The notes below the pieces were generated by a model that made no database searches, was not told the DNA's origin, and was given only the letters and a program-made list of their open reading frames with translations. A DNA stretch of 64,000 nucleotides from Marivirga aurantiaca (GTDB taxonomy: Bacteria > Bacteroidota > Bacteroidia > Cytophagales > Cyclobacteriaceae): NCBI RefSeq assembly GCF_016679925.1, contig NZ_JAEQBW010000009.1, forward strand, positions 62,001 through 126,000, written 5' to 3'. Both the position numbers and the translations under genes were made by a program. Numbering within the stretch: position 1 is the stretch's first letter; every line of letters begins with the position of its first letter. This document shows, in pieces, positions 53,850 to 62,166 of this stretch.

Positions 53850-54533
53850 ATGTTAAAACTATTTTTAATTTCCGTATTATTTTATTTATGTATTCTTCAA
53901 AGCCAGGCACAGCCTAACGCTAATTGGATAGTTTTGGAAGGTAAAGTAAGCAATAAAAACCTCGGAACACCTCTTTCAGCCACAATTATCTTAGAGAGCT
54001 TACCTTATGGGGCAGACAACCGGGTTTTCCAATCAGATGCAAATTCCGGTGAATTTTCTTTTAGGGTGGAGGATCAAAAACGCTATAAAGTTAAAGTTAA
54101 GGCAAAAGGTTACATTGAAATTTTAGAGGAAATTGTAATCCATTCTGATTTACAGCCGTTACATTTTGAAATGATCCCCAATGGTGGAGGAACCCTCTTA
54201 AGTTTGAATATTAATTTTGATCAGGCAAAAGCCAATATTTTAGAAGATTCCTATCATGAGCTTGATAAATTGGTGAAAATGTTAAATGATTACCCCGGAA
54301 TGGAAATCCAGTTGGAGGGCCACACAGATTTCAGAGGAAGTGCCAATGCGAATTTGCGCTTAAGTGAAAGAAGAGTTCAATCTGTGAAGAAGTATTTAAT
54401 TGAAGAAGGTATTTCTTCAAAGAGAATAAAAACCAAAGCTTTTGGAGGATCGGAACCTATAAGTAGGGAAAATACAGAAGAAGCTAAACTAATGAATAGA
54501 AGAGTACAAGCCCGAATCCTTAAAACGGAATGA
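53850..54533 (+). CDS. OmpA-family lipoprotein-like protein, short
   Basis: A 227-residue exported protein. The signal peptide ends at about residue 20 (LQSQAQ). A carboxypeptidase-regulatory-like domain spans about 30-105, and an OmpA C-terminal peptidoglycan-binding domain spans about 115-225 with the NxxLSERRVQSVKKYL helix and the GHTDFRGSANANLRLS loop. It should tie the outer membrane to the cell wall. The next gene, 19 bases downstream, encodes a larger protein of the same kind, so they probably act together. Confidence 0.9.
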   Translation: MLKLFLISVLFYLCILQSQAQPNANWIVLEGKVSNKNLGTPLSATIILESLPYGADNRVFQSDANSGEFSFRVEDQKRYKVKVKAKGYIEILEEIVIHSDLQPLHFEMIPNGGGTLLSLNINFDQAKANILEDSYHELDKLVKMLNDYPGMEIQLEGHTDFRGSANANLRLSERRVQSVKKYLIEEGISSKRIKTKAFGGSEPISRENTEEAKLMNRRVQARILKTE

Positions 54534-54552
54534 ACTGCATAAATTGAATAAT

Positions 54553-56568
54553 ATGAAAAAAACAATACTATCTATCTTAACAATTATTGTGATCCAATCT
54601 TTTAGTACATCCTTGATTGCACAAGATGTTCAGTGGGCAGACAAAGTGATTGATTATTCCTCTGAACTTGATGAGACCCAATTTTCAACAAAGCAATTAT
54701 TGGGTAAGCCCAATGTATATCCCTGGGGCGAGGGAAGTCCAAATGCATGGACACCCAGCAGACCCGGCAAAGTGGAGTTTGTTAAAGTAGGTTTTAGTAA
54801 TCCTAAACCTATTAGACAAATTGCCATTGCAGAATCTTATAATCCAAGTACGCTTTCCAGGATTTACTTCTATGATGAAAGTGGAAAAGAATATTTAATC
54901 ATTGAAAGGGAGCCTGTAGTTATTAGTCAGCCGGGAAGGTTTTTAAGGTTGTTCACAGAACTAACCTCTTATAATGTAGCTGCAGTAAAGTTGGAATTTC
55001 AGGGAGATGCCGTTCCCGGTTATTACAGCATTGATGCCATTGGTATCACAGACTCGGAAACACCTATTGACCTGCAATTGGAATTGGTTCCCAATGTAAA
55101 AGAGGAACTGGAAGCTGAAAAATTGAGTGAAAAAGTGAATAGCCCTTATGAGGAACTTGGCCCCACTTTAAGTCCTAATGGAAAACAATTGTTTTTTGGA
55201 AGGAAATTTCATCCTGAGAATATGGGAGGAGTGGAAGATTATGAAGATATATGGGTGAGTGATCTGGATACGGTTACCAATGAATGGACATTGGCAAGGA
55301 ATGTAGGTGCTCCATTAAATACTGCAGAGCCCAATTGGATAAGCTCCATTACGCCCGATGGGAATACTTTGGTTTTGCTGATAGGAAATGAGTATGATGA
55401 GAAGAAAAAAAAGCTGGTTTCAGGCGTTTCCCTCAGTTCCAAGAAGGGTGACAGCTGGTCAGAGCCAACTGCCTTAACCATAGACGACTTCTACAATATG
55501 TCGGAAAAAGCAAATTTCTATATGGCCAACAGTAGAAAAACAATGCTTATGTCCATCAAAAGAGATGATAGTTTTGGCGCCAGGGATTTGTATGTTAGCT
55601 TTATGCAGCGTGATGGCACCTGGACTGCCCCAATGAATCTCGGGGAAGATGTTAACACTGCTTCCCCGGAAACTTCCCCTTTTCTTGCATCCGATGATAA
55701 AACGTTGTTCTTCTCATCAGAAGGATATGTAGGATTTGGTAAAGGAGATATTTACATGAGCAGGAGGTTGGACGATACCTGGCAGAACTGGAGTGAGCCG
55801 CTTAACATGGGGCCTCAGGTAAATTCAGAGGGTGATGATTTATTTTTCACCATGCCTGTAGAAGGGAATTTTGCCTATTATACTAAAGAGGATTCTTTAG
55901 GGGATATGAATATTTATAGGTTACCTATGCCATTATTTTACGAAATTGATCCTGTTATAACAGTTTCAGGTAGGGTGATGGATGGCGAAACACAATCACC
56001 TTTGGCAGCTGTGGTTACCTATGAAACGCTGGAGGATGGAAAAGAAGTAGGGCGTGTGGAAACAGACCCCACTACCGGAGATTACCAAATTGCCTTGCCC
56101 GCTGGTAAAGAGTATCAGTACATCGTAAAAGTAGATGGGTACTTGCCAATGAGTGAAAATGTTGATTTGACCAATCAAAGGGAGTCAAAAAGCTTTACTA
56201 ATGATATGATCATGGTTCCTGTGAAAGAAAAAGCAGAAATCTCGCTTAATAATGTGTTTTTTGACTTTGATAGCTATGCATTACTTTCTAAGAGTAAATC
56301 AGAATTGCAGCGTATGGTAGAAGTAATGGAAGAGAATGAAAACATTACAGTAAACATCATAGGCCATACTGATGATATTGGCCCTGAGGAATACAACCAA
56401 AGATTATCGGAAAATCGCGCTAAGTCTGTGGTGGATTTCCTTGTGGAAAATGGTGTAAGCAAGGAAAGGCTGAGTTTTAAAGGGATGGGTGAATCACAGG
56501 CGGCCGTGCCTAATACCTCTCAGGAAAATAGGGCTAAAAACAGGCGTGTAAACTTTAAGATTGATTAA
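54553..56568 (+). CDS. OmpA-family protein with PD40 propeller repeats
   Basis: A 671-residue exported protein. The ATG at 54553 gives a signal peptide (MKKTILSILTIIVIQSFSTSLIAQ); an upstream TTG adds only three residues. After a galactose-binding-like domain (about 25-165), residues about 190-455 hold WD40-like PD40 repeats (LGPTLSPNGKQLFFG, ETSPFLASDDKTLFFSS and others). A carboxypeptidase-regulatory-like domain (about 465-545) and an OmpA domain (about 555-671) with GHTDDIGPEEYNQRLSENR follow. Similar proteins sit in T9SS/gliding or PorE-like loci as peptidoglycan anchors. The stop codon touches a degenerate copy of the 29-bp repeat. Confidence 0.92.
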   Translation: MKKTILSILTIIVIQSFSTSLIAQDVQWADKVIDYSSELDETQFSTKQLLGKPNVYPWGEGSPNAWTPSRPGKVEFVKVGFSNPKPIRQIAIAESYNPSTLSRIYFYDESGKEYLIIEREPVVISQPGRFLRLFTELTSYNVAAVKLEFQGDAVPGYYSIDAIGITDSETPIDLQLELVPNVKEELEAEKLSEKVNSPYEELGPTLSPNGKQLFFGRKFHPENMGGVEDYEDIWVSDLDTVTNEWTLARNVGAPLNTAEPNWISSITPDGNTLVLLIGNEYDEKKKKLVSGVSLSSKKGDSWSEPTALTIDDFYNMSEKANFYMANSRKTMLMSIKRDDSFGARDLYVSFMQRDGTWTAPMNLGEDVNTASPETSPFLASDDKTLFFSSEGYVGFGKGDIYMSRRLDDTWQNWSEPLNMGPQVNSEGDDLFFTMPVEGNFAYYTKEDSLGDMNIYRLPMPLFYEIDPVITVSGRVMDGETQSPLAAVVTYETLEDGKEVGRVETDPTTGDYQIALPAGKEYQYIVKVDGYLPMSENVDLTNQRESKSFTNDMIMVPVKEKAEISLNNVFFDFDSYALLSKSKSELQRMVEVMEENENITVNIIGHTDDIGPEEYNQRLSENRAKSVVDFLVENGVSKERLSFKGMGESQAAVPNTSQENRAKNRRVNFKID

Positions 56569-56587
56569 TAGAGCCTATTGGCAATTA
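56564..56587. repeat. Stop-codon-associated element, degenerate copy 3
   Basis: The complement reads CTAATTGCCAATAGGCTCTA and continues TTAAT. It differs from the copies at 29975 and 63284 by two single-base deletions and again overlaps a stop codon. Confidence 0.6.
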
Positions 56588-56620
56588 GAATCCATATAAG
56601 ACAAAGGAAGTTAAATCTTA

Positions 56621-56649
56621 AAGAGGAGCCAATGGGTTCCTCTTTTTTT
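56621..56649 (+). terminator. Intrinsic terminator
   Basis: AGAGGAGCC and GGGTTCCTCT pair (with one G-U) and are followed by seven or more T, 53 bases after the stop of the OmpA-family gene. Confidence 0.85.
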
Positions 56650-56679
56650 GGCTCTCATGAAAATGGGTTTTGTAGAGAA

Positions 56680-57150
56680 TTACCTGTTCAATTTAATTTC
56701 CTTAATTTTATTAGCTCTCAATTTATCGAAAATTAAACTAAATATTATAATAAGGGGTAAGGCTAACCAACCTGTAAATATATATTCCAGTCCATTTTGT
56801 CCTCCATTACCATAGCACAAAGTGTGTGCATTTGAAAAAAATGCTCCGAGTGCGCATTGGATGAATGTCAACTCAATAATATTGAAATTTAAAATCTTAT
56901 TGTTTGGATAATTGTAACCTGTTTTAAGTTTACTGTTCATTAATCTAACAAAAATTAATGGAGTTACAATTGCTCCAATTGCTGCTATTGTCCATAAGAT
57001 CGGCCAAATAAAATGACATTTTACTCCTAATTTTTCGATTATTAATTGAGCTCCAAGTATTACATAAATTGTCAGTCCTGGAATAAACAATCCAACAAGA
57101 CAAAACAATAATGTTGAGTTAGTATAGTTCTTCCTCTTCTTTGTTGACAT
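56680..57150 (-). CDS. Hypothetical four-helix membrane protein
   Basis: A 156-residue protein from the ATG at 57150, with four hydrophobic segments (LLFCLVGLFIPGLTIYVIL, FIWPILWTIAAIGAIVTPLI, a central IELTFIQCALGAFF and LALPLIIIFSLIF). The flanks are basic. I do not recognise the family. An in-frame extension to 57192 would add MLYTVALYAMPQRK, encoded in what looks like a cassette junction, so the shorter start is preferred. AT content is higher than that of the neighbours. With the next gene it forms an accessory patch between conserved chromosomal genes. Confidence 0.6.
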   Translation of the reverse strand: MSTKKRKNYTNSTLLFCLVGLFIPGLTIYVILGAQLIIEKLGVKCHFIWPILWTIAAIGAIVTPLIFVRLMNSKLKTGYNYPNNKILNFNIIELTFIQCALGAFFSNAHTLCYGNGGQNGLEYIFTGWLALPLIIIFSLIFDKLRANKIKEIKLNR

Positions 57151-57159
57151 TTTTCTTTG

Positions 57160-57360
57160 AGGCATTGCATACAACGCCACTGTATAAAGCATGGCGATTT
57201 AAAAGTACAAAAATTTCAGTTTACTACTTAGGCAATCCGCATGATTGCTTACTAATTTAAATTCTTTACAGTAAGTCAATGCGGATTGACGAGTTTTCAA
57301 GGAGGAACCACAGTTTCGTGAAGCACTCACCAGACATGATTTATACAGAATATTAGCGGT
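57160..57360. other. Cassette-junction-like intergenic segment
   Basis: It separates two orphan genes. Read on the - strand, it runs from an AACCGCTAATATT block just after the 57369 gene, through the inverted repeat at 57233-57288, to TTATACAGTGGCGTTGTATGC just before the 57150 start. A similar GGTTGTTAGCGGTAAT block precedes the other gene at about 58252-58266. The pattern resembles the borders of mobile gene cassettes, but no integrase is in the window. Confidence 0.35.
57233..57288. repeat. Two-tier inverted repeat (cruciform)
   Basis: Outer arms CAATCCGCAT (57233-57242) and ATGCGGATTG (57279-57288) are perfect complements. Inner arms CTTACT (57248-57253) and AGTAAG (57270-57275) are also complementary, separated by asymmetric spacers of 5 and 3 bases. 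The layout recalls the folded attC sites of integrons, though the core GTTRRRY is not clear. Confidence 0.7.
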
Positions 57361-57368
57361 TTTTATGT

Positions 57369-58241
57369 TTAGTAATTCCTTATAGTTTCTAAATATTTAT
57401 TTTTTTCATCCTCGCGGCCAATAAGCATCAGTTTTTTAAGATTTGAATTATTCTCGTTCATCCAACCAATTAGTTGTTTAGATGATTCTTTGATATTACT
57501 GCCTTGATAGACATTCTGGTAATATTCCAAGACCCCGCCAGCTGATAAATCTGCTACAGCCATTAGATCACTGAGAGGTCCTTCATTTTTATCGTAATCA
57601 AATTTTATTGAAGTTAAATTTATATCCAGATAATTAAATAATTGCAGTAATATGTCTAGAGTCTGACTAGTGTTTTTTTGATTTCCACCAAAAATATCAT
57701 CTCTGTCTGAGTACCAAAAAAGACTACAGTTTTGTGGGATAAACTTCTTAGATATCGCTGAAATGATTGAAAGAATATTACCTGTTTTTCTTAATACATC
57801 TGGTTTCAAAAAGTTCAGCCCATTGTCTGAATAATTCTGATTTGAAGAGTGTCTGAAAAAATAATCAGGCGAATTTTTGTTAAGTAAAAATGTAACAATT
57901 AATCCTTCTGACTTATCAATTGTCCGTAAGAACCGAGGTAAGATCCTTTTTCGAACTTTATCGCCATTTTCCCCAATCTTTTTATATTCGATGAACGAAT
58001 TATCGATCCAATGTTCTTCTTCTTTACGAATAACATTTATTCCTTCTATCGTTTTTTTTAATTGAGATTTAGGTAAAATATAAAATGAATAGCTGGTGTA
58101 TTTTGAAGTTTTTCCTTGCTCACCAGAATAATCAGAAAATATAATAATTTCATCGGAATCTCTGAAGACAGGAAACTGAAAACCCCTCTTCTCAAGTTCT
58201 AAAAAAGTTTCTAAGATTAATTCTATACTGGGGAATTTCAT
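57369..58241 (-). CDS. Hypothetical protein, possible DUF3800-like fold
   Basis: A 290-residue soluble protein with no signal peptide. An N-terminal strand ends in IIIFSDYSGEQ, a central region has GLIVTFLLNK and SLFWYSDRDDIF, and the C-terminal part has SDLMAVADLSAGGVLEY. The order of a D-(x)-SG strand, a middle acidic strand and a late ADLxAG helix recalls DUF3800 (RNase H-like) proteins, some linked to phage defence. The resemblance is weak and was not tested. Codon use is AT-rich, with many Asn and Ile codons compared with neighbours. It lies in the cassette-like patch. Confidence 0.55.
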   Translation of the reverse strand: MKFPSIELILETFLELEKRGFQFPVFRDSDEIIIFSDYSGEQGKTSKYTSYSFYILPKSQLKKTIEGINVIRKEEEHWIDNSFIEYKKIGENGDKVRKRILPRFLRTIDKSEGLIVTFLLNKNSPDYFFRHSSNQNYSDNGLNFLKPDVLRKTGNILSIISAISKKFIPQNCSLFWYSDRDDIFGGNQKNTSQTLDILLQLFNYLDINLTSIKFDYDKNEGPLSDLMAVADLSAGGVLEYYQNVYQGSNIKESSKQLIGWMNENNSNLKKLMLIGREDEKNKYLETIRNY

Positions 58242-58433
58242 GTGAATAAATTACCGCTAACAACCGGCTATCGCTATTGTGAATATATATTATTATAAAT
58301 TATTTATAACCCCTTAACATAAACCATTCATCCATTAAATCCTAAATATTCATCGAAAGCAAATACCTATAAGTAGGTAGTACTTTTTAATTGTAAGAGT
58401 ACCTTAAGGGAAGAGGTAGTCTTTGGCCAAATA
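58242..58433. other. Gap upstream of the cassette-like gene
   Basis: AT-rich DNA with the GGTTGTTAGCGGTAAT block (- strand) next to the start codon at 58241. Nothing else is recognised before the minisatellite begins. Confidence 0.4.
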
Positions 58434-58613
58434 TTATTCTTTCCTGAAAGTACTTTCTCTTTCCTGACCAAATTTTATTGCTTCCCGAGTGGTCTTTAGG
58501 GCTTCCTGACTCATTTTACCCCCTTCCTGAAACATTTCCACCGCTTCCTGAACCACTTTGTACCCTTCCTGACTCACTTTTAGGCTTCCTGAACAAAAAT
58601 CAGCCCTTCCTGA
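58434..58613 (-). repeat. 21-bp minisatellite, about nine units
   Basis: On the - strand the unit begins TCAGGAAG, usually followed by an A-rich stretch. Units start at about 20-21 bp intervals from 58613 down to about 58447; seven begin exactly TCAGGAA(G/A), one has TCGGGAAG. A 60-codon frame (58616 to 58434) reads through it with heptads such as SQEGYKV, VQEAVEM, FQEGGKM and SQEALKT, but has no upstream support. At the 58613 end the first unit pairs with an inverted copy to form a strong hairpin. Confidence 0.85.
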
Positions 58614-58628
58614 CATTCAGGAAGGGCT
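58602..58628. terminator. Perfect 12-bp hairpin, probable terminator of the AraC gene
   Basis: AGCCCTTCCTGA and TCAGGAAGGGCT pair perfectly around a CAT loop. T-rich tracts lie on both sides (TTTCTTTAT on +, GATTTTTGTT on -). It is 86 bases downstream of the AraC-family gene and joins directly onto the minisatellite. Confidence 0.8.
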
Positions 58629-58713
58629 TTTCTTTATAGTTTATCGAGATAATTGCTATAATAACCCTTCTTCCTCACACCATCTTTCCAGAAGATGTAT
58701 TTTCAGGCTTCCC

Positions 58714-59589
58714 TTATCTCATCACTTTCTTTAATTCTTTTCTGTAGTCAGAGGGGCTCTTGCCGGTGATATCCTTAAACTGCCTGTTGAAATGGGAAAT
58801 ATTGTTGAATCCACAAGCATAACAGATATCGGTAATGTTCAGGTTTCCTTCAGAAAGTAACTTGGAAGCATGCACTATGCGATGTTCATTCACAAAATGT
58901 GTAAAAGTTTTATTGGAGATCCTTTTGAAATATCTGCAAAATGCCGGAACTGTCATGGAGGCCTCAGCGGCAATTTCCTCTAAAGTGATATTACGCTGGA
59001 AGTATTTTTTTACATAATCGTAGATAATATTGATCCGATGCTGGTCCACTGCCTTGGCTTCTATTGAAACAACTTCAGGGTTCAATAAATGATATTCTTT
59101 GGAGTGGGCCAGCTTTTTCAAAATGGTAATCAAAGAAATAAGTCTTTCAAAAGCAGGAAGGGATAACAACTGTTCCAGTTGGCTTCCTATTTCCCTTTTG
59201 GTATTGCCTGTAAATACAATGCCAAGCTTGGCATTTTCTATTAACTCTTTAATAGACTGTATTTCGGGTAATCCCAAAAATGTTTCACCGAGGAAATCCT
59301 CTTTCATTTGAATAATGATTTCCGACTTATTGCCGGTAAGCCTGTCTGTAAAACCATAATGTGGTAAATTGGCACCTATCAACATAAGGTCCCCATCCTG
59401 ATAATAGGAAATATGATTGCCAATATGCCTTTTTCCATTTCCCCCTTCCACATACACCAATTCTATTTCCGGGTGAAAATGCCAAAACGGATCCTTGTTG
59501 GGATTGGATTCTTCAAATTTTGAAATCAAGAGTGAACTTCCAAAAGAAGGTTCAATTTGTTCTAAAGTTGGCTTGTAAGTTTGCATCAT
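58714..59589 (-). CDS. AraC-family transcriptional regulator with cupin sensor
   Basis: A 291-residue cytosolic regulator. The N-terminal cupin-like domain (about 20-110) has PFWHFHPEIELVYVEGG and GDLMLIGANLPHYGF. The C-terminal double helix-turn-helix (about 195-288) has TLEEIAAEASMTVPAFCRYFKR and NITDICYACGFNNISHFNRQFK, ending SPSDYRKEL as is typical. AraC proteins with this sensor usually respond to sugars or carboxylates. No catabolic genes adjoin it, so the target is unknown. Confidence 0.92.
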   Translation of the reverse strand: MMQTYKPTLEQIEPSFGSSLLISKFEESNPNKDPFWHFHPEIELVYVEGGNGKRHIGNHISYYQDGDLMLIGANLPHYGFTDRLTGNKSEIIIQMKEDFLGETFLGLPEIQSIKELIENAKLGIVFTGNTKREIGSQLEQLLSLPAFERLISLITILKKLAHSKEYHLLNPEVVSIEAKAVDQHRINIIYDYVKKYFQRNITLEEIAAEASMTVPAFCRYFKRISNKTFTHFVNEHRIVHASKLLSEGNLNITDICYACGFNNISHFNRQFKDITGKSPSDYRKELKKVMR

Positions 59590-59858
59590 TCATCAGTTTG
59601 ACCACAGTAAAGATAAGAATGTTGTCTGTATTTACCTACTATGTGCTACATTGTGTAATGTTTGGGTTAATTTAGTATCTAAATTGGAAAATCCTATCAT
59701 AGTGTAGTTTGTTATTGTGCTCTACATTTGTAATATAAATTAAATGTTAGATTGATGAAATGAGCATGACTGAGAGACCGAGGAGGAATGTCAAATTTTG
59801 CGAATTCCATAGCCTGCCCCGACTAATCGGGGTGACCATTTAAAATAAACATATACAC
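59590..59858 (+). other. Divergent intergenic region with 5'-leader element
   Basis: A 269-bp gap between the leftward AraC gene and the rightward secreted-protein gene. It holds an exact -7 box at 59723-59730 and copy 2 of the leader element. No RNA gene was recognised. Confidence 0.5.
59723..59730 (+). promoter_or_regulatory. -7 promoter box
   Basis: TACATTTG is an exact TAnnTTTG. Transcription would start near 59737, placing the whole repeated leader element in the 5' untranslated region of the secreted-protein gene. Confidence 0.45.
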
Positions 59859-59865
59859 ATGAAAA
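59757..59865 (+). repeat. 5'-leader element, copy 2
   Basis: It shares GAAATGAGCATGA, ACCGAGGA.GAAT and TGCGAATTCCAT with copy 1 (898-958), and GTGACCATT through TATACACATGAAAA with copy 3 (31 of 34 bases). A hairpin CCCCGACTAATCGGGG lies at 59817-59832. The element ends exactly on the start codon at 59859. Confidence 0.75.
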
Positions 59866-60461
59866 AGACAAAAATCACACAAATCGCAGCGGTATTATTA
59901 TTAATAATTCTTCCGCTTGTAAGCTTTGCCAGTGGAGCACCAGTGGTAAAACTTACTAAAGGTGCCAATAAGATGCTTACTTTAAGAGTAGGAGCTATTC
60001 AGTCGGAATCCATCAAGGTTACATTGAAGGATAACTTTGGTCATTTGCTTTTCAGCGAACAAGTAACAGAAAAGAATGAGTTCATTAAAAGATTTGATTT
60101 GAACAACTTAAAATCCGGCCACTATAAGATCGAGGTAGAAAGTGAAATGAACATTCGGGTGATGCCTGTTCAGGTGAATTGGGAAGATATAGAAATCATG
60201 GAGCAGGAATTTTCTGTTTTGAATAAACCATTCATTAAAATGAACGCCAATGGTATATTCGATTTTAATCTGTTAAACCTTGAGTCACAAAAAACTACTG
60301 TATTGATTCTTGATGACAAAGGAAAGGTGGTGTACAAGGATTATTTGGGGGCTTTTGCTGAATATAAAAGAAGATATGATCTTTCTCAACTGGATAAAGG
60401 CAATTATAACATTATAGTAAATAAAGGCAATAGGAGCTACGAGAAATTAATTTCCAATTAA
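59859..60461 (+). CDS. Secreted protein of unknown function
   Basis: A 200-residue exported protein with a signal peptide (MKKTKITQIAAVLLLIILPL, cleavage near SFASG). The mature part is two related all-beta halves of about 80 residues. Each has a strand such as VTLKDNFGHLLFSE or VLILDDKGKVVYKD followed by a RFDLNNLKSGHYKI / RYDLSQLDKGNYNII turn. This is the fold pattern of T9SS-sorting-domain-like or DUF3244-like small beta domains, but there is no C-terminal sorting signal. Expression is probably set by the repeated leader element. A UUCG-loop terminator follows. Confidence 0.75.
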   Translation: MKKTKITQIAAVLLLIILPLVSFASGAPVVKLTKGANKMLTLRVGAIQSESIKVTLKDNFGHLLFSEQVTEKNEFIKRFDLNNLKSGHYKIEVESEMNIRVMPVQVNWEDIEIMEQEFSVLNKPFIKMNANGIFDFNLLNLESQKTTVLILDDKGKVVYKDYLGAFAEYKRRYDLSQLDKGNYNIIVNKGNRSYEKLISN

Positions 60462-60493
60462 TTGTAGTTTGTATTAATCGTTTCCATAGTAAA

Positions 60494-60525
60494 AAGCCTG
60501 CTATCTTCGGATAGTGGGTTTTTTT
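60494..60525 (+). terminator. Intrinsic terminator with UUCG loop
   Basis: AGCCTGCTATC, loop TTCG, GATAGTGGGTT, with a few G-U pairs, then a long T-run. It is 33 bases after the secreted-protein stop codon. Confidence 0.9.
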
Positions 60526-60660
60526 TGTGCCTTTTTACTAATAAGTCCTTTTCCACCAGTTATAAAAAAAGAGAAATTTATTTCAGCTTCTTGCTCATCT
60601 TATTTGAGTTCCATAACACTTTCCGTAAATTATCGATTTGAAAAAAACATATAATATCAA

Positions 60661-62166
60661 ATGGCGAAAAAAGTAGATGAATTCAGTAATAGGTGGGGTA
60701 TTGTTTTAGCGTCCTTAGGAATGGCGATTGGAGCAGGAAACTTATGGAGGTTTCCTCGGATAGCCGGTGAATATGGAGGAGCTTTCATTATCCTTTGGAT
60801 GTTTTTTCTGTTAGTCTGGTCCATTCCTTTATTAATGGCCGAGCTGGCAATAGGAAAACATTTCAAAAAAGGAACAATAGGATCTTTAGGAAGTATAAGC
60901 GGTAAGAAATTTACCTGGTTGGGGGTCTTTGTCACTTTATGTACATTAGGAATTGCCTTTTATTACTCTGTAGTAACAGGTTGGTCACTGAGGTATTTTA
61001 TTTTAAACACTCATAATCTGGTAGACTACCTGGTGGGAAGTGGGACTATGAATACAAAAATTGGTAGTGATCATGCTTATATGCAATCTTTTTGGAGCTC
61101 CATTTCTAATGCCAATTGGGAAACCCTGTTGTGCTATATTGTGACGGTGTTTCTGGCTATCTGGGTGTTGAGCAAGGGAGTTAAGGAGGGGTTGGAAAAA
61201 GTGAACAAAATACTCATTCCCACTTTGTTTATTTTGCTAATGGTGGTTTCAGCTTTTGCTTTACAGATGCCAGGCGGCTGGCAAGGGCTGGAGTATTTAT
61301 TTACTATAGATTTTAACCATTTCTCCAATCCAACTATTTGGGTGGAAGCTATTTCGGATTCTGCCTGGAGTACCGGGGCCGGTTGGGGTTTAATGATCAC
61401 CATTGGGTCATTCTCCAATAAACGGGAAGATGTAACCCTCAATACCTTTCTGGGAGCCTTTGGTAATAACACAGCGGCTCTTTTAGCGGCAATGGCTATT
61501 TTACCTGCAGTTTTTGCCATGGCAGCAACTCCTCACGAAGCTACAGAGTATTTGGAGAGTGGTAGTCAGGCGCTAACTTTTACCATCATTCCGCAATTAT
61601 TTGCCAATATGCCGGGTGGCCCTTTTCTGTCGTTCATATTTTTCGGAGCGTTTTTAATGGCGGCTTTTAGTTCATTATTACCAATGATACAATTGTTAAT
61701 TAAAAATTTAACGGATTATAAATTATCAAGAAAAAAAGCGGCTTTTGTGGCAGGTACTTGCTGTATCCTTTTTGGGTTGCCTTCAGCTTATTCTATTGAC
61801 TTCTTCAGTAATCAGGATTGGGTGTGGGGATTAGGATTGATTGTGAGTGGTATATTTATAGCCTTTTTAGTAATGCGCTATGGTGTCACTAAATTTAAAA
61901 AAGATTTTATTGATGAAAGTTCCGATTTCAAAATGCCCCACTGGTATTTCCGGTTAATGATTAATTCTATATTCTTTTTGGGGTTATTCCTGGTGTACTG
62001 GTGGATGAGCCAGGGATATAGTGAATATCCCTGGTTTGATGCTGATGGCAACTGGAATGTGATAGATATTTATTCCAATGCCAGTATAGTGACACAATGG
62101 GGAATTATCCTTTTAATAGGGATTGTATTTAATGGTTGGTTTTACAAAAAATTTGTTAAAAAATGA
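60661..62166 (+). CDS. Sodium-dependent amino acid transporter (NSS/SNF family)
   Basis: A 501-residue inner-membrane symporter with about twelve helices. The NSS hallmarks are WGIVLASLGMAIGAGNLWRFP (the unwound helix 1 with the sodium and substrate site), the GAFIILWMFFLLVWSIPLLMAE helix and the AWSTGAGWGLMITIGSF segment of helix 6. Bacterial members carry tryptophan, leucine, tyrosine or Met/Ala. The overlapping 45-codon gene downstream resembles the MetS partner of the MetP transporter, which suggests methionine or alanine as cargo, though this is inference. Confidence 0.92.
   Translation: MAKKVDEFSNRWGIVLASLGMAIGAGNLWRFPRIAGEYGGAFIILWMFFLLVWSIPLLMAELAIGKHFKKGTIGSLGSISGKKFTWLGVFVTLCTLGIAFYYSVVTGWSLRYFILNTHNLVDYLVGSGTMNTKIGSDHAYMQSFWSSISNANWETLLCYIVTVFLAIWVLSKGVKEGLEKVNKILIPTLFILLMVVSAFALQMPGGWQGLEYLFTIDFNHFSNPTIWVEAISDSAWSTGAGWGLMITIGSFSNKREDVTLNTFLGAFGNNTAALLAAMAILPAVFAMAATPHEATEYLESGSQALTFTIIPQLFANMPGGPFLSFIFFGAFLMAAFSSLLPMIQLLIKNLTDYKLSRKKAAFVAGTCCILFGLPSAYSIDFFSNQDWVWGLGLIVSGIFIAFLVMRYGVTKFKKDFIDESSDFKMPHWYFRLMINSIFFLGLFLVYWWMSQGYSEYPWFDADGNWNVIDIYSNASIVTQWGIILLIGIVFNGWFYKKFVKK

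Noticed and set aside
58434-58616. 60-codon ORF over the minisatellite as a real heptad-repeat protein
   Set aside because: Its codons are just the 21-bp DNA repeat read in one frame; units of 20 bp shift the frame, the ATG lies in a hairpin loop, and no promoter or homologue is evident. Annotated as a repeat instead.
58434-58628. CRISPR-like array
   Set aside because: The conserved part is only about 8 bp, the units abut without unique 30-bp spacers, and no cas gene is near.
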